Source: Elmis aenea (lineage: Eukaryota; Arthropoda; Insecta; Coleoptera; Elmidae). From it: DNA of 64,000 nt. Below are positions 52,945 to 63,300 of the stretch, piece after piece. Below the pieces are notes generated by a model that saw only the letters and a program-made list of their open reading frames with translations, was not told the DNA's origin and did no database searches. Position 1 is the stretch's first letter; each line of letters starts with the position of its first letter. A program made the translations under genes and the position numbers. The stretch is from contig OX393576.1 in NCBI GenBank assembly GCA_947652605.1, positions 53,854,966-53,918,965 on the forward strand, in the 5' to 3' direction.

Positions 52945-53561
52945 AGGTTTTTGGGACAGCAGAGATACAGCAAGGCATAATGATGTGAAGTTGGCTCCAA
53001 AGAAATGAATTTATTCTAGTATAAACTGATATTAGGTTTAGCCCTTTATTTGATGCCCAAAATGTTTTTTAGAAACCGCCAGTGTATTAAACTAGGACTA
53101 ATGAAAAATATCTTTAAAGCAATGGACAAGGAAGGAAGAGGATTTAAATACTTAAGGGGAATTTTATTTTACTTCATGTTAGTAATGCGATGTTGAAGAA
53201 AATAACTGTTGGAAAAATTTTGGAGTAGGTAAGCCTTTTTGCTAAAAAACTCTCAGCATAGTAATTTTTGTATCAGTGGTAAAGTTTCCTTGGAATGCAA
53301 AAGGAAGAAAACTACTAAATTGTTTTAGATAATGTTGCACAAAATTACAAGAAATTAGGATTAATGTCATTGATGACCCACTTTCTGCATTTGCACAGAC
53401 TTTTTTTCACAGAACTTGGGCGGCGTAAGTGATAAGCTAGGGGAGAGATTTTATCTAGACTTTTAACTTATAAAAGAACTCTATCAGAGAAGATGGGACT
53501 TTGCTGTGATGGGTGACTATTGCTGGTTTGTGCAGAAGGAAGATACAATTACATACGAGTA
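52945..53561 (+). pseudogene. Decayed member of a recurrent uncharacterised arthropod protein family
   Basis: Broken frames give WDSRDTARHNDVKLAP, then KLGLMKNIFKAMDKEGRGFK and YLRG, then after a gap FFSQNLGGVSDKLGERFYLD and YQRRWDFAVMGDYCWFVQKE. From memory, this series ('LWDSR', 'IKLGLMKNFVKALD.EG..F.YL', 'PENLG..S.E.GERFHQDI', 'YQG.W...M.ADYCW') recurs as unnamed multi-copy proteins in aphids, spiders and other arthropods, probably carried by mobile elements. Its function is not known to me. Several stops and shifts make this copy dead. The middle of the protein is missing or unrecognisable. Confidence 0.6.
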
Positions 53562-54059
53562 ATTAGAAATAGATATAAAGGAACAAATTTTATGGTATGT
53601 TCTTACAAATGTTTAGAGTAAATTTTCGTATAAAATTTTAAACAAGAAAGTATTCTTGTTTTAAATTTATTTGTATTATCTGTTTACTTAATTCGGATGT
53701 ATTAATAGTTAACAGTTTTAAATATATCTTTAAAATATGTTTACGTCATAATTTTCTTAAAGATCATTTCTGAAAGTGCCGTAAAATTAATAACGAACGC
53801 AAAAAAAATTGCATTTAATTAAAAAAAAATAAAAAAATTGTTGCCCAATGTTATTTAATGAAGTAAATTGTTAAAATATGGAAATATAATTTTATTAAAA
53901 ACTTTCTTTAATTATTTTGATAATAATGTATTTAAGAAATCTAGCGATGAAGATGCAATAGTTTCGAAATCTTATATATCTATGAACCAATGATTTTTCT
54001 CATAAATAAAAAAAAAAAAAATTCCTGAACGGCTAAACACGTGTGTATGATCTTTTATT
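53562..54059. other. AT-rich non-coding DNA
   Basis: Long A and T runs; no features recognised before the Penelope-like element. Confidence 0.45.
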
Positions 54060-54222
54060 TATAAGAGGAGTGGGTAGTTGTAAAGACTTGTTTAAACACT
54101 ACGTGGGAGTAACATAGCTGACAACGTGGCACTTTTCTGTATGGCTCGAAGTATATGTCTTTGTTGATAACCGTTTTCCTGCAGAGCTCTTGTAAGCATG
54201 TTTAATTCTTCTTGGATGGTCT
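54060..54222 (-). pseudogene. Penelope-like RT fragment in inverted orientation
   Basis: On the minus strand the sequence reads TIQEELNMLTRALQENGYQQ then RHILRAIQKSATLSAM. This is the segment that follows the RT core in Penelope-like elements, directly before the endonuclease. Here it points away from the endonuclease at 54223-54967, giving a head-to-head junction at about 54220. Confidence 0.7.
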
Positions 54223-54967
54223 CTGGGGTACGCCGAAGGAGAAAACGAAGAAGGACTACATCGCTACAACTTATCTACCCTACATCGGAGGAGTAACCAA
54301 CAGAATATCGAAAATACTCCAAAAACACAACATCAATACAGTCTTCAACGCTCCAGTGACGCTCTCCAGTAAACTAAGAAGAACGCCTGGCTCAGGATTG
54401 AATAACCCGGGCATATATAGCATACCCTGCTCCTGTGGAAAAGTGTATATAGGACAGACTGGCAGAAGCATACAAACGCGCCTTAAAGAACATGAAGGGC
54501 AAACAAAAAGAAAACAAATAGAAAAATCGGCCGTAGCAGAACATGCCCAGGACATGGGGCATACCATACTTTTCGACGACACAAAATTACTGGCCCGCGC
54601 CAACCACTTCTGGCCGAGACTATTTAGGGAATCTATGGAAATTGCCAAGAACCCCAACAACTTTAACAGAGACACAGGCCTGCAACTACCAAGCATTTGG
54701 AAACCGGTCATCAAGAAATCGCTGAGGCGAAACGAACTCGTCAGGCGGAACCACGCCTCCACAGCCGGATATATAAACCCTGCAACAAACCCACCAATTC
54801 AGTCGTTTGATAAAGACCAACATAGAATGTTCGAAACGTCACACAAATCAAGAAGACGCGGTTCCAAACCCGGGAACGAAGATTGTAACATGGACGATAG
54901 CCGCGAAAGCCTGAAGAATAAAATATCAAGTTTCTATTTAACGTTAAGCTTTGTGTACATTTTCTAG
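54212..54967 (+). CDS. Penelope-like element, GIY-YIG endonuclease domain (5'-truncated)
   Basis: The frame has 251 codons; the first few come from the junction. It contains TYLPYIGGVTNRISKILQKH (residues 20-39), then GIYSIPCSCGKVYIGQTGRS with GIY at 67-69 and YIG at 79-81, the CxC pair between them, R90 and H94 of LKEH, KSAVAEHAQDMGH, and NPNNFNRDTGLQL near 150. These are the marks of the Penelope GIY-YIG nuclease, which nicks DNA for the element's reverse transcriptase. The nuclease is uninterrupted and its key residues are present, but the RT upstream is absent apart from a short inverted piece. A long hydrophilic, basic tail follows. Confidence 0.9.
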   Translation: MDGLWGTPKEKTKKDYIATTYLPYIGGVTNRISKILQKHNINTVFNAPVTLSSKLRRTPGSGLNNPGIYSIPCSCGKVYIGQTGRSIQTRLKEHEGQTKRKQIEKSAVAEHAQDMGHTILFDDTKLLARANHFWPRLFRESMEIAKNPNNFNRDTGLQLPSIWKPVIKKSLRRNELVRRNHASTAGYINPATNPPIQSFDKDQHRMFETSHKSRRRGSKPGNEDCNMDDSRESLKNKISSFYLTLSFVYIF

Positions 54968-56714
54968 CAGCATCACAGTTTATTTTGTTCCATTATTTTT
55001 CATTTATTTAAAATTGTGTCGACCTTTGTAGCCCCAAATTACATTAGATTTTACATTAACAGTAGTCTTTGATAATTTAGCTCTATTTTTCTAAAACTAG
55101 TATCAATTCTAAGAACAAATTCACTTCGAAGTTCATTATAAGACTCAATGCAGTTATACGAACGAGTGAGTTGGAGCCGGTACAGTATTCAATTGTACAA
55201 CAAAGTTTCTTAATTGAGTATCCTTAGACTTATCTTAAGGTTGCCAGCAGGTCTCAAATATTAATTACAGTCGCTTAAAAGCAAATAATATTCGCCCATT
55301 GTTTGCTAATTTCATTTGTGTAACAGTTGATGGTGGTGTCAACGTTATTTTTATACACATTTATACAAAACTGTAAAAACAGTAAATAAAACTGTTTTTG
55401 ATAACACTCGATAATTAATTATGTTTTTAATCTAACAAAAAGTAATTAATCAAATCGTGGCGTAAATTAATTGACGAAATATGGGCTAATAATTAATAAT
55501 AAACACGCATTTTCAATATACAGCAATGTTTTTATGGCACTCTCTCTTAGTGATGTTTTTTTTTGTATTATTAATTTTGCTGTAGTCTTCAAAAGTTGAT
55601 TGTTTAGCCTCCTGTCGGGTGCAATCAATAGAACTGATACAGACACATTTTTTTTTGCTCCTTTATTGTACGCGAGAGTTGGAGTTTTCACGGGGTACAG
55701 TATCTTTCTACTCTCTTCTTGCTATCCTCCAGTGACAGTAATGTGTTGTAATTGTTACAGTGTGTTTAGAAAAGCAGCATCTTGTATCACATTCATACAT
55801 TGCGCCCGAACGCGTTGGTTTCTTTACAGTTCGTTTTTAAGGTGTTTATACAGATACTGGGTCTTCCAATTACTCCTACTAAAACGCTAAAAAGGTTCAG
55901 ACCACCAAAAGAGAATTAACAGCAACTTAAAAGACACAATGGGGCTTCGCATCACGCAGTTTTGGAACTATGTATCAAATTGATACATCGCGCCCGATGC
56001 CGTCATTAATATTTTCTGTGTTTTCACACCATTTTTAAAGACTAATTTAATTAATCATATTTCAATTAAAAAAATTATTGGCATTTAATGTCTTTAATTA
56101 AAAATAAAAACTATACCAAAACCTCAATACCTTCACCGTTATTTCAAGTCAAGTCAAGGGTGTATCAATTTAATATATTGCGCGCTATGCGTGAAAAAAT
56201 GTAAGGTTAAAGTTACATTCGTTACAAAATTTGGAAAAAAAATATTTCAAAATAAACTTTACGAGAACGATTTCTTAGATAATAACGTAGATATTAGATG
56301 CTATAGTTTAGAAACCCATTAATTGTACATTGTAGAAAAATTTGGAAGGATTATTATGGCCGTCGGTTTCATATTTTTGCGTATTGATTTCGAAAAAGCC
56401 CCCTTATTCCATCTAACAAATCGAGTATGTGCATATATACAGTTTTATAAGGATAGGCATGAATGAGAATAGACAAGCAATGACATCAAGAAACAATAAA
56501 ATTTCGATGAAGTAGAAAATTTAACGAAACAAAGGTACAGCAGCTACGATCGGATGAATTTTATTTAAAACGTTTTCGCGGTTATTAATATCTTTTGGTA
56601 TACAGACGCAATAAATCATTCAAATATCGCAAAAATATGGATTTTGATTAATGTTTTAATGGCACATTATTCAATTTTCATTTATGTCATTAATGCACAT
56701 GGTTAAAGGGCGCC
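54968..56714. other. Non-coding DNA with three spaced copies of a GTATCAA...GCGC motif
   Basis: Versions of 'tgtatcaaattgatacat' followed by 'cgcgcccga' occur near 55782, 55973 and 56159, spaced about 190 bp. The DNA between does not align. The frame 55600-55890 has no known motif. Otherwise AT-rich. Confidence 0.45.
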
Positions 56715-57240
56715 TTAACCCATTAAGGCCCAGCGTCCTCTTTTGAGGACAAGCGTATATTTGCTCCAAAACTTTTTTTTTCTTTCGTAATTTCAATTAC
56801 TTTTCATTTTATTCGTTAAATGGAGTACCAACGATGACAGGTAACCATATTAGATACATTTAGTTTGAATACTTGTTGAGCAGCACTGGTTCGAATCAGA
56901 CCGATTTTAAGTGGTCAGATACCGTTCGTTACGTTTTCTTTTTCGAGTCTCAAAACTTCAAGTGAGTGATTATTTTTGTTACATAATCAAAAAGGTTACT
57001 AAATTATATTAAGACACATTTTGCATAGTCTGTTCATATTACTTTTAAATTATACACCCTCTAATCTCCCTGTCCTCAAATGAGGACGCTGGGCGTTTGT
57101 GACATCTTTTTAAATTAGAGCTTTATCTTTTGAAGACACCTTTATTGCAGTGTACATGTTTGTGCTAAAATATTTGAATGACTTATAGTGCTTACATGTA
57201 TATTTTGATCTTGCATCGTACTTTTCAACCCATAGGAAAT

Positions 57241-57372
57241 ATGGATAAAAATATATTCAAAACTGTCGAAGAAGCATTTGAATATCTTATCTCTGAAGAA
57301 ATAGAATGTGACATTGTTGCTTTACCGCCAGAAATAGATGAACTAACTGACGAAGAAAGAATAGAATTATAG
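57241..57372 (+). pseudogene. piggyBac transposase N-terminus
   Basis: MDKNIFKTVEEAFEYLISEE leads to IECDIVALPPEIDELTDEER and then a stop. The acidic 'LPP..DELTDEE' stretch is typical of PGBD-type N-termini. An in-frame upstream Met at 57178 adds 21 residues that look like untranslated DNA, so I start at 57241. Confidence 0.75.
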
Positions 57373-57512
57373 ATGATACCAACTCTATCTAAATACCTAT
57401 ATTTAAGGGAGAAAAAAATTGCGCTAGCGGAACAATAAGGGATAATAGATTTGCAAAATGTACTCTTATAACACCTAAAGAAATGCAAAAACAAGCTAGA
57501 GAATTCATAGAC

Positions 57513-58193
57513 TATCGATTCAATAAAAAAAAATGAAATTCTAATAATAAGATGGAATGATAACAACTCAGTAACACTAGCAACCAATTTTGATAAAGTA
57601 AAGCCAACGGTAAAACAGTCCAGCGTTGGAGTCGCGAAAAAAAAACAACTAAAACGTTCAGCAGCCTGCAGCTATTCAAGCTCACAACAAATTCATGGGA
57701 GGGGTGGATCACCATGACTGGCTATTAGAAAAACATACCATTGCTATCAGAGGTAAAACATGGTACTGGCCTTTGTTCACCCGTTTGATAGGCATGGCTG
57801 TTGTGAATGGTGTAGGTTCGATGCACACATACGGCGACCGGACGGCAGAAAAACGTACGTGTGCATCGAGCCTTAGTGTTGTACAAACTAGTGCACGACA
57901 GTAACTCAATATCCATCAAGGATTTTCGAAGACAAATAGCTGTGACATATTTGAAAAAAGGACATGGAGCACGGTTGGCACGTGGTCGACCTATGTGCTT
58001 ACCAGTTACTTCTGCAGCTAAGATTCCAAAAGATGTAAGAGATGATGCTATGAATCATATTATAGAAAAAAGGAGCAATCAAATACGTTGCCAAATGAAA
58101 AACTGCAAAGGAAAGCCAAGGACCTTTTGTGGAAAATGCAATGTATCTTTGTGCATTACATGTTTTCCAAAATATCATTTAAGAAATAGTTAA
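57513..58193 (+). pseudogene. piggyBac transposase C-terminal half with a foldback insertion
   Basis: Fragments read EILIIRWNDNNSVTLATNFD, then MGGVDHHDWLLEKHTIAIRG and KTWYWPLFTRLIGMAVVN. After a 62-bp insertion (57814-57875) the gene resumes VLYKLVH, DFRRQIAVTYLKKGHGAR, and ends CQMKNCKGKPRTFCGKCNVS and LCITCFPKYHL. 'MGGVD..D' carries the last catalytic Asp; the Cys/His set is the terminal zinc domain. The first two catalytic Asp residues are in the deleted part. Confidence 0.85.
57814..57875. mobile_element. 62-bp CpG-rich foldback inserted in piggyBac
   Basis: Ends 'aggttcgatgcacac' and 'gtgtgcatcgagcct' are inverted, and the centre 'gaccggacggcagaaaaacg' matches the foldback at 44785-44977. 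GTGT on both sides (57810-57813 and 57876-57879) is a candidate target duplication. It splits the transposase between MAVVN and VLYKLVH. Confidence 0.75.
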
Positions 58194-58346
58194 AATATTT
58201 CATTCATAAGTAAATTATTATTTCAGTTTTACTTTCGTTTGTAATAATATTTCATGTTTATTTGTATTGTAAGCCAATAAAGTGAGTTATGTATCATTAA
58301 ATATTTTATTTACTATTGTTTATTTCATCATCATCATATTTTTATA

Positions 58347-59027
58347 CATCATGTTTCTTAAATAACGCGAAAAAATTCGGGAGGTGATACTTAATCGAAA
58401 ATTAAGAGGGGTCTTTCATATTTTTTTTTCTTTAGGGTCTCCTTTCGGAGTTACACCCCCCTAAAGGGAATCGGTAAAATTGGGTTTGTATTTTGTTTCC
58501 CAAATTTGGATAAATGTGGGAGATTTATACTTATAAAAAGGTTTCCCATAGTAACATTTTTAATCATCTCCCACCTTCACAGGGGGCTGAAAAGTGCGAC
58601 CCCTGTTGGTTTTTTTTATCAGGACTTTTTGATGGGTTGAAATCTAGCAATTTTAAATTTTCTTTAAAAACTTGATTTATTTAGAAGTTTTTTTTTATTC
58701 TTTAACTGTTCTCGTTCAACTCACCAAAAAGTTCTGATTAAAAAACCAACAGGGGTCGCACTTATCAGCACCCTATGAAGGTGGAAGATGATTGAAAGTA
58801 ATACTATGGGAAACCTTTTAATAAGTATAAAACATCAACCAAATATCATTCTCCTATATTTATCTAAATTTGAGAAATAAAATAAAAACTTAATTTTATC
58901 GCTCTCCTTTAGGGGGGTGTAACTCCGAAAGGAGACGTCTAAGAAAAAATTGTTATATAAAAGACCCCACTATTTTCAATAAGGAATCACCTTCCGAATT
59001 TTTTCGCATTATTTAAGAAACACCCTG
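58347..59027. mobile_element. Palindromic CAGGGTG-group element, 681 bp
   Basis: The right end 'agaaacaccctg' plus TA matches a decayed left end 'catcatgtttct' after TA. The arms mirror 'gcgaaaaaattcgggaggtg' with 'caccttccgaattttttcgc', and 'cctttcggagttacacccc' with 'ggggtgtaactccgaaagg'. No transposase in the centre. Confidence 0.82.
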
Positions 59028-59040
59028 TATATCATAATTT

Positions 59041-59174
59041 ATGTAACGTTATATAACGTTATATAACATAAAAATTCATTTTTTTAAACGTTATTTATAA
59101 CGTTATGTAACGAAAACAAATAATAAATAACGTTATACAATAACGTAACGATTTAAAACGTTATTCTATCCCTG
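59041..59174. mobile_element. Right part of an ATAACGTTAT-rich hAT-type MITE
   Basis: The sequence from 'gtaacgttatataacgttat' to 'aaacgttattctatccctg' matches the right end of 59757-60648. The left half is missing; a palindromic element lies just upstream. Confidence 0.65.
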
Positions 59175-59756
59175 TTTTAAATTATTCCAAATTCTCTGAT
59201 TTTACATATAGCAGTTGTTGAATTTTAATAAAATTTTGAACCTTAATAGACATTCAATTCATACTTTTAAAATTTACTTGCTTCAAAAAAAATAACACAA
59301 ACATCATAAATCCTCGGGAAGTGCAAAAATGGTTAAACAAAAGAAAATAAATGTATTTTAATGAAGTCGGTGGAGAACAATTCGTATGTAATATCAGAAG
59401 CGTAAGATTGAAATACGTACCATGTTCAGCGTTAAAAAGACGCTTAGAATTTCGTCTTTTAAGGTCCGTAATATTTGCATGTTATGCGCACAATGTATTT
59501 ATAAATCAGTTTGCATTAGGATTTGAGGGAAAAAAATGTTCCAAATAAAAAACAAATAACTGAATGTGAGAGTATAAGACCTAAGAATTTTATTAACAGT
59601 TTTAGCATTGTCTGGGCTTGAAATTTTGTGCGGATTTAAACCCAAAAGCTGAAACATGAAATATTACACCAAAATTCATTTTTGTTCATGTAAAATTGAA
59701 ACTTTATCCAAACACTTAAGAGCTAATTCGCGTACAAGGTAAAATGGTTTTAAACA
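59175..59756. other. Non-coding spacer
   Basis: The AT-rich frame at 59351-59548 (65 codons) has no recognised motif. Nothing else was seen. Confidence 0.4.
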
Positions 59757-60181
59757 GTGATGGAAAACGTAACGTAACGATACTCGATAACGTTATAACA
59801 ACGATTCAATTATAATTTCTAATACAATAACGTAAAGATATTTTGATAACGTTATATAACATTGTAATAACCAATAACATTTCATTAAAAGTTATTTTGT
59901 ATCGTTATTCTCTATACATCAAACTTCAATATAGCGTTCTTATATTTTCAGAAGATATATTATTTTATTTGTATTTTAAAAATTAAAATGAAAATAAAAT
60001 ATCTTAACGTAATTTTGTACCATTTTAAACATTTATATTTTATAGACCCCAAAAATAATTTCAGGCTACATATAATAGTTATTTATGTATTAAGGCCAAA
60101 AAGTGTATTTTTTTCGGCCGCGTCTGGTTTGCAGCAAACAGACAAGGCCGAAAAAGTACGTTTTGGCCGAGGTGCATATTA

Positions 60182-60472
60182 CATTTTTTGTGCGATCGAA
60201 TTAAAAACAATTTAAATTTTTAGTAATTTTCAAAATTATAGGTTAGAAACTACGTGACATTCTGTCACTGACAGATGACGGTGTATGTACTGCATTACCG
60301 GCCCTCTCCTTAGCAACGGCCGTAAAAGTTACTTTTTCGGCCGTTGCTAAGGGTAACGGCCTGAAAAGTAACTTTTACGGCCGTTGCTAAGGATAGGGCC
60401 GGTAATGCAGTACTTTATGGTTGCTAACGCGTCCGTCAAACGGCTGTTTCTAGTACGATCGCACAAAAAAAT
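60182..60472. mobile_element. Foldback element with GGCCG-rich core
   Basis: Outer inverted words 'attttttgtgcgatcg' and 'cgatcgcacaaaaaaat' enclose a GC-rich core that is itself a near-perfect hairpin (60287-60413). It interrupts the ATAACGTTAT-rich MITE. Confidence 0.65.
60287..60413. repeat. Strong 127-bp hairpin
   Basis: The left arm starts 'gtactgcattaccggccct' and the right arm ends 'agggccggtaatgcagtac'. Inside, 'ccttagcaacggccgtaaaa' pairs with 'ttttacggccgttgctaagg'. An additional 'cggccgttgctaag' lies in the loop region, so alternative pairings exist. Confidence 0.85.
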
Positions 60473-60648
60473 TATTTTTATGACATTATTTATCTTTATT
60501 TATATAACGTTATATAACGTTATATAACGTTATATAACATACCAATTCATTTTTTTATTGTTATTTATAACGTTATGTAACTAAAACAAATAATACCTAA
60601 ATAACGTTATACAATAACGTAACGATTTAAAACGTTATTCCATTCCTG

Positions 60649-62232
60649 ACTTTAAAGGTAATAAAAGTAATAGGACTTAATTTTAATTTACCATACATTT
60701 GTATTGTTCAACAATGTAAACTTTACCAGAAATTTTATTTTTTACGTAACTTCATTTTAATTTTTCAGTTCATTAAGTTGAAGAGTGTAATATTATACTT
60801 TGACAAGTTCAAATCAGATTTGTAAAGTTGCGCGATTAATGGTTCAACCAAGTCAGATTCAACGTATAAATCTGCCGACTTTCGCTTTAACATATTACAC
60901 GATTAATCATTATACATTAGTTGTGTCACTCGTGATCTTGATATTCATTGTGCAATCAGTAGGTATATGATTTACAACGTGTGTAGTAAACGACTGCAGA
61001 GTAAGTAATTATGCATTTAGTAAATGAAGCACGTATCAAAGTTATTTGGACTTTAAATGCGTTTGTACAATTATTGAAGTCGAAATTTGGTATTTAACGT
61101 TACATTTACAATAAAAACCAAAACTTTTAGTTAGTCAAAATTAGTAGGTAGAGGTAAGTCGCCTAATATAAGGATAGTTCCTTATATGGTGTACCTCTCT
61201 TTCTTCGTTTGCTTTAACTTTTTATCTGTGGTCAATATTATTAATCAATGTACATACGTTATGAAGTTTTCTGAGGTAGTTTGAATTTGATAGGTATCTT
61301 CACTATCAAGAAATATAACCATCAATTATTCCCGGGCTGTTGAAAATTTCTGACGAATCCACAGAAATTGTTATAGAATGTTCTATCGGTAAGGTATCAA
61401 GTTCATTTTTGCATTAAACACGGCCAAATTGCCATTTTAAGCATAATACATTAATTTCTTATTTAATTTTGTATTTATAAAGACAAACAATTTATTAAAA
61501 CCCTATAATGTCCTAATGTGGGGTATAAACACAATGCTATATTTGGGGTATTAGCTTGTAAATAAAATATCTAGCAAAATTAGTAGAAATTTTATTGTTG
61601 TCCGAAATATATAGCTGATGTAAAGAGTTTTCTTTATAAACCAAAGGACCACTATCCCGTTATTCTATACAAACTACTACATGGTCGTAATTTTTGGTTC
61701 ATTGTTTATAATGTTCAAATAAAATAAAGGATCTATTTTACAGGTTTTTCTACTTTTTCTATTTGATACCACAATAGAACTTGTCTATTCCATATTAGGC
61801 ATCTGCATTGCCTTATATGGGATTCAGCACCTCTCTATTTTTTAATTTTTTAATAAAGAGTCTGTCATTATACATATATAATCTGCTTTTGAAATTAATT
61901 TCTTGAAATATCATTAAATACATTATTCTAAATATTTTTACTACAAATGAATTGTTAATTTTTTTTTTCATCACATTACAAAATTTCCCCCATAATAGTC
62001 GACTTTTCTCTACTTGTCTGGTAGAAAAATGTTAATTTTCCGTATATGTTTTATTCAAAATCCGGTAAAACAAAACGAAATTAAATAAATGAAAATAAGA
62101 GAAGAGCCGTCTTTTTTCATTTGGGTTGCAAGGGTTTGTTAGTTCATCATCTCATCATCTAAGTCTCTTGTATTTTTTCATATTTCTTGCTATTTACAAG
62201 ACAATGCTTAAATCTAAACTGCTTTTTATAAT
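60649..62232. other. AT-rich non-coding DNA
   Basis: No terminal repeats, coding remnants or RNA genes recognised. Confidence 0.45.
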
Positions 62233-62961
62233 TAGGGTTGCCAACTGTTGAGTACAAAAAAAGAGAACATTTTTTTCAATAAACTTATTCGTACCTATAC
62301 ACGTTTTTTACAATTATAATACAAGATTGGTAACTTAAAAAAAAGTGTGAAAAGCCAAAGTTCCTTCAACTGCTGATACTTTGAGATCGAGAGATGAATT
62401 TTTGTGTGTAAAAAAATCACATACCTACGGACATGGAACTAGTTCCTGCACGAAGAATTTTTGAGTGTTTTTTTGATAATACGTGTTGATCCAAATCATA
62501 TTTGCCTTTGTTTGCAACTGAAACTATTGTATTACAAATCGTACAAGTCGCCTCCGATTTAGAATTTGATGTTGGTTTAAAACATTTATATTTGGTTTGC
62601 AATAATTCTTCTTGAAAACAGATAATACGATTGGTTGTTTCAGGCCATGTGATTTGATTTGTAACGTGTAATATTTGCAAACCCCACCACACCTCACCTG
62701 TGGACCTGTGTTGACAACACTAGATTGACTAGATCAAAACTTCACATGCTTTTTACCTTTACACACAATAAAATAGTGTTGTTAATTTACATTTCAAATT
62801 TAGAGAGGAACTTTTTCTTTTGGGCATTATTAAATAATTATTAATTAGCAAAATTTAAAAAAGAGGACATTTATATAAATAATAAAAAAAGAAAGAGAAC
62901 AAAAATATTCTCTTATAAAAGAGAACATGTTCTCTTTAAAAGAGACCTGTTGGCAACCCTA
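62233..62961 (-). mobile_element. hAT element with a zinc-finger (BED-like) exon
   Basis: Ends 'tagggttgccaactgtt' and 'acctgttggcaaccct' plus a are inverted, with an exact 8-bp duplication tttataat (62225-62232 and 62962-62969). Subterminal 'aaaagagaac'-type words recur on both sides. A minus-strand zinc-finger exon remains at 62417-62692. The rest of the transposase is missing. Confidence 0.9.
62417..62692 (-). CDS. BED/C2HH-type zinc finger, N-terminus of a hAT-like transposase
   Basis: The 91-codon frame contains KSEATCTICNTIVSVANKGK followed by YDLDQHVLSKKHSKILRAG: the CxxC...DL..H....KH arrangement of the N-terminal zinc finger in hAT-like transposases and their domesticated relatives. 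It binds DNA at element ends. The frame ends after SSMSVGM; within that stretch 'gtaggtatgt' could be a splice donor, so the natural exon may end just before it. No downstream exon is left in the element. Confidence 0.65.
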   Translation of the reverse strand: MWWGLQILHVTNQITWPETTNRIICFQEELLQTKYKCFKPTSNSKSEATCTICNTIVSVANKGKYDLDQHVLSKKHSKILRAGTSSMSVGM

Positions 62962-62969
62962 TTTATAAT

Positions 62970-63201
62970 ATATTGTTTAATAAGCTGGGTTATGCGATGT
63001 ACCAAGTACCTAATTAACAAGATGCATTAATGCATTAACTGTGTTGAGCATCGGGTAGATTAGTTTAGTAATAAAGTAATAAATATTAATTTACATTACC
63101 TAGAACTTATTAAGTATTACCGTAATATGTTATTTAACAACGTAATGAAACACAACCAACTTCTTTGATGTTCTCGTAATACATCTTATCAACGTGTAAA
63201 C
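62970..63201. other. Non-coding spacer
   Basis: AT-rich, nothing recognised. Confidence 0.4.
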
Positions 63202-63205
63202 TTAA

Positions 63206-63300
63206 CCCTCATCCTACCAAGGTATGCTTTTGAGGCACATTTGATTTTTATAACGTACGTATTAGATAGGTAACAAAATTTACTAATAAATTAAGCTTTA
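63206..63300. mobile_element. Possible piggyBac-like terminus
   Basis: TTAA (63202-63205) is followed by 'ccctcatcctaccaaggtat' and 'gcttttgaggca', of the same style as the TTAA-CCC ends elsewhere in the window. No partner end lies in the remaining sequence. Confidence 0.35.

Larger units (their letters stand above)
56719..58320 (+). mobile_element. Internally deleted piggyBac element
   Basis: TTAA (56715-56718) is followed by 'cccattaaggcccagcgtcc' and then the dyad 'tcctcttttgagga'. An inverted relative 'tgtcctcaaatgaggacgct' lies at 57071. Transposase ends survive at 57241-57372 and 57513-58193. The right terminal repeat was not found; a palindromic element begins at 58347, so the right boundary is approximate. 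Confidence 0.75.
59757..60648. mobile_element. hAT-type MITE rich in ATAACGTTAT, with a foldback inside
   Basis: Left end 'cagtgatggaaaacgtaacg' and right end 'aacgttattccattcctg' are inverted. The flanking 8-mers gttttaaa and actttaaa share six positions. Both halves repeat palindromic 'ataacgttatataacgttat'. A separate foldback (60182-60472) sits in the right half. Related partial copies are at 34486-34620 and 59041-59174. Confidence 0.78.
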
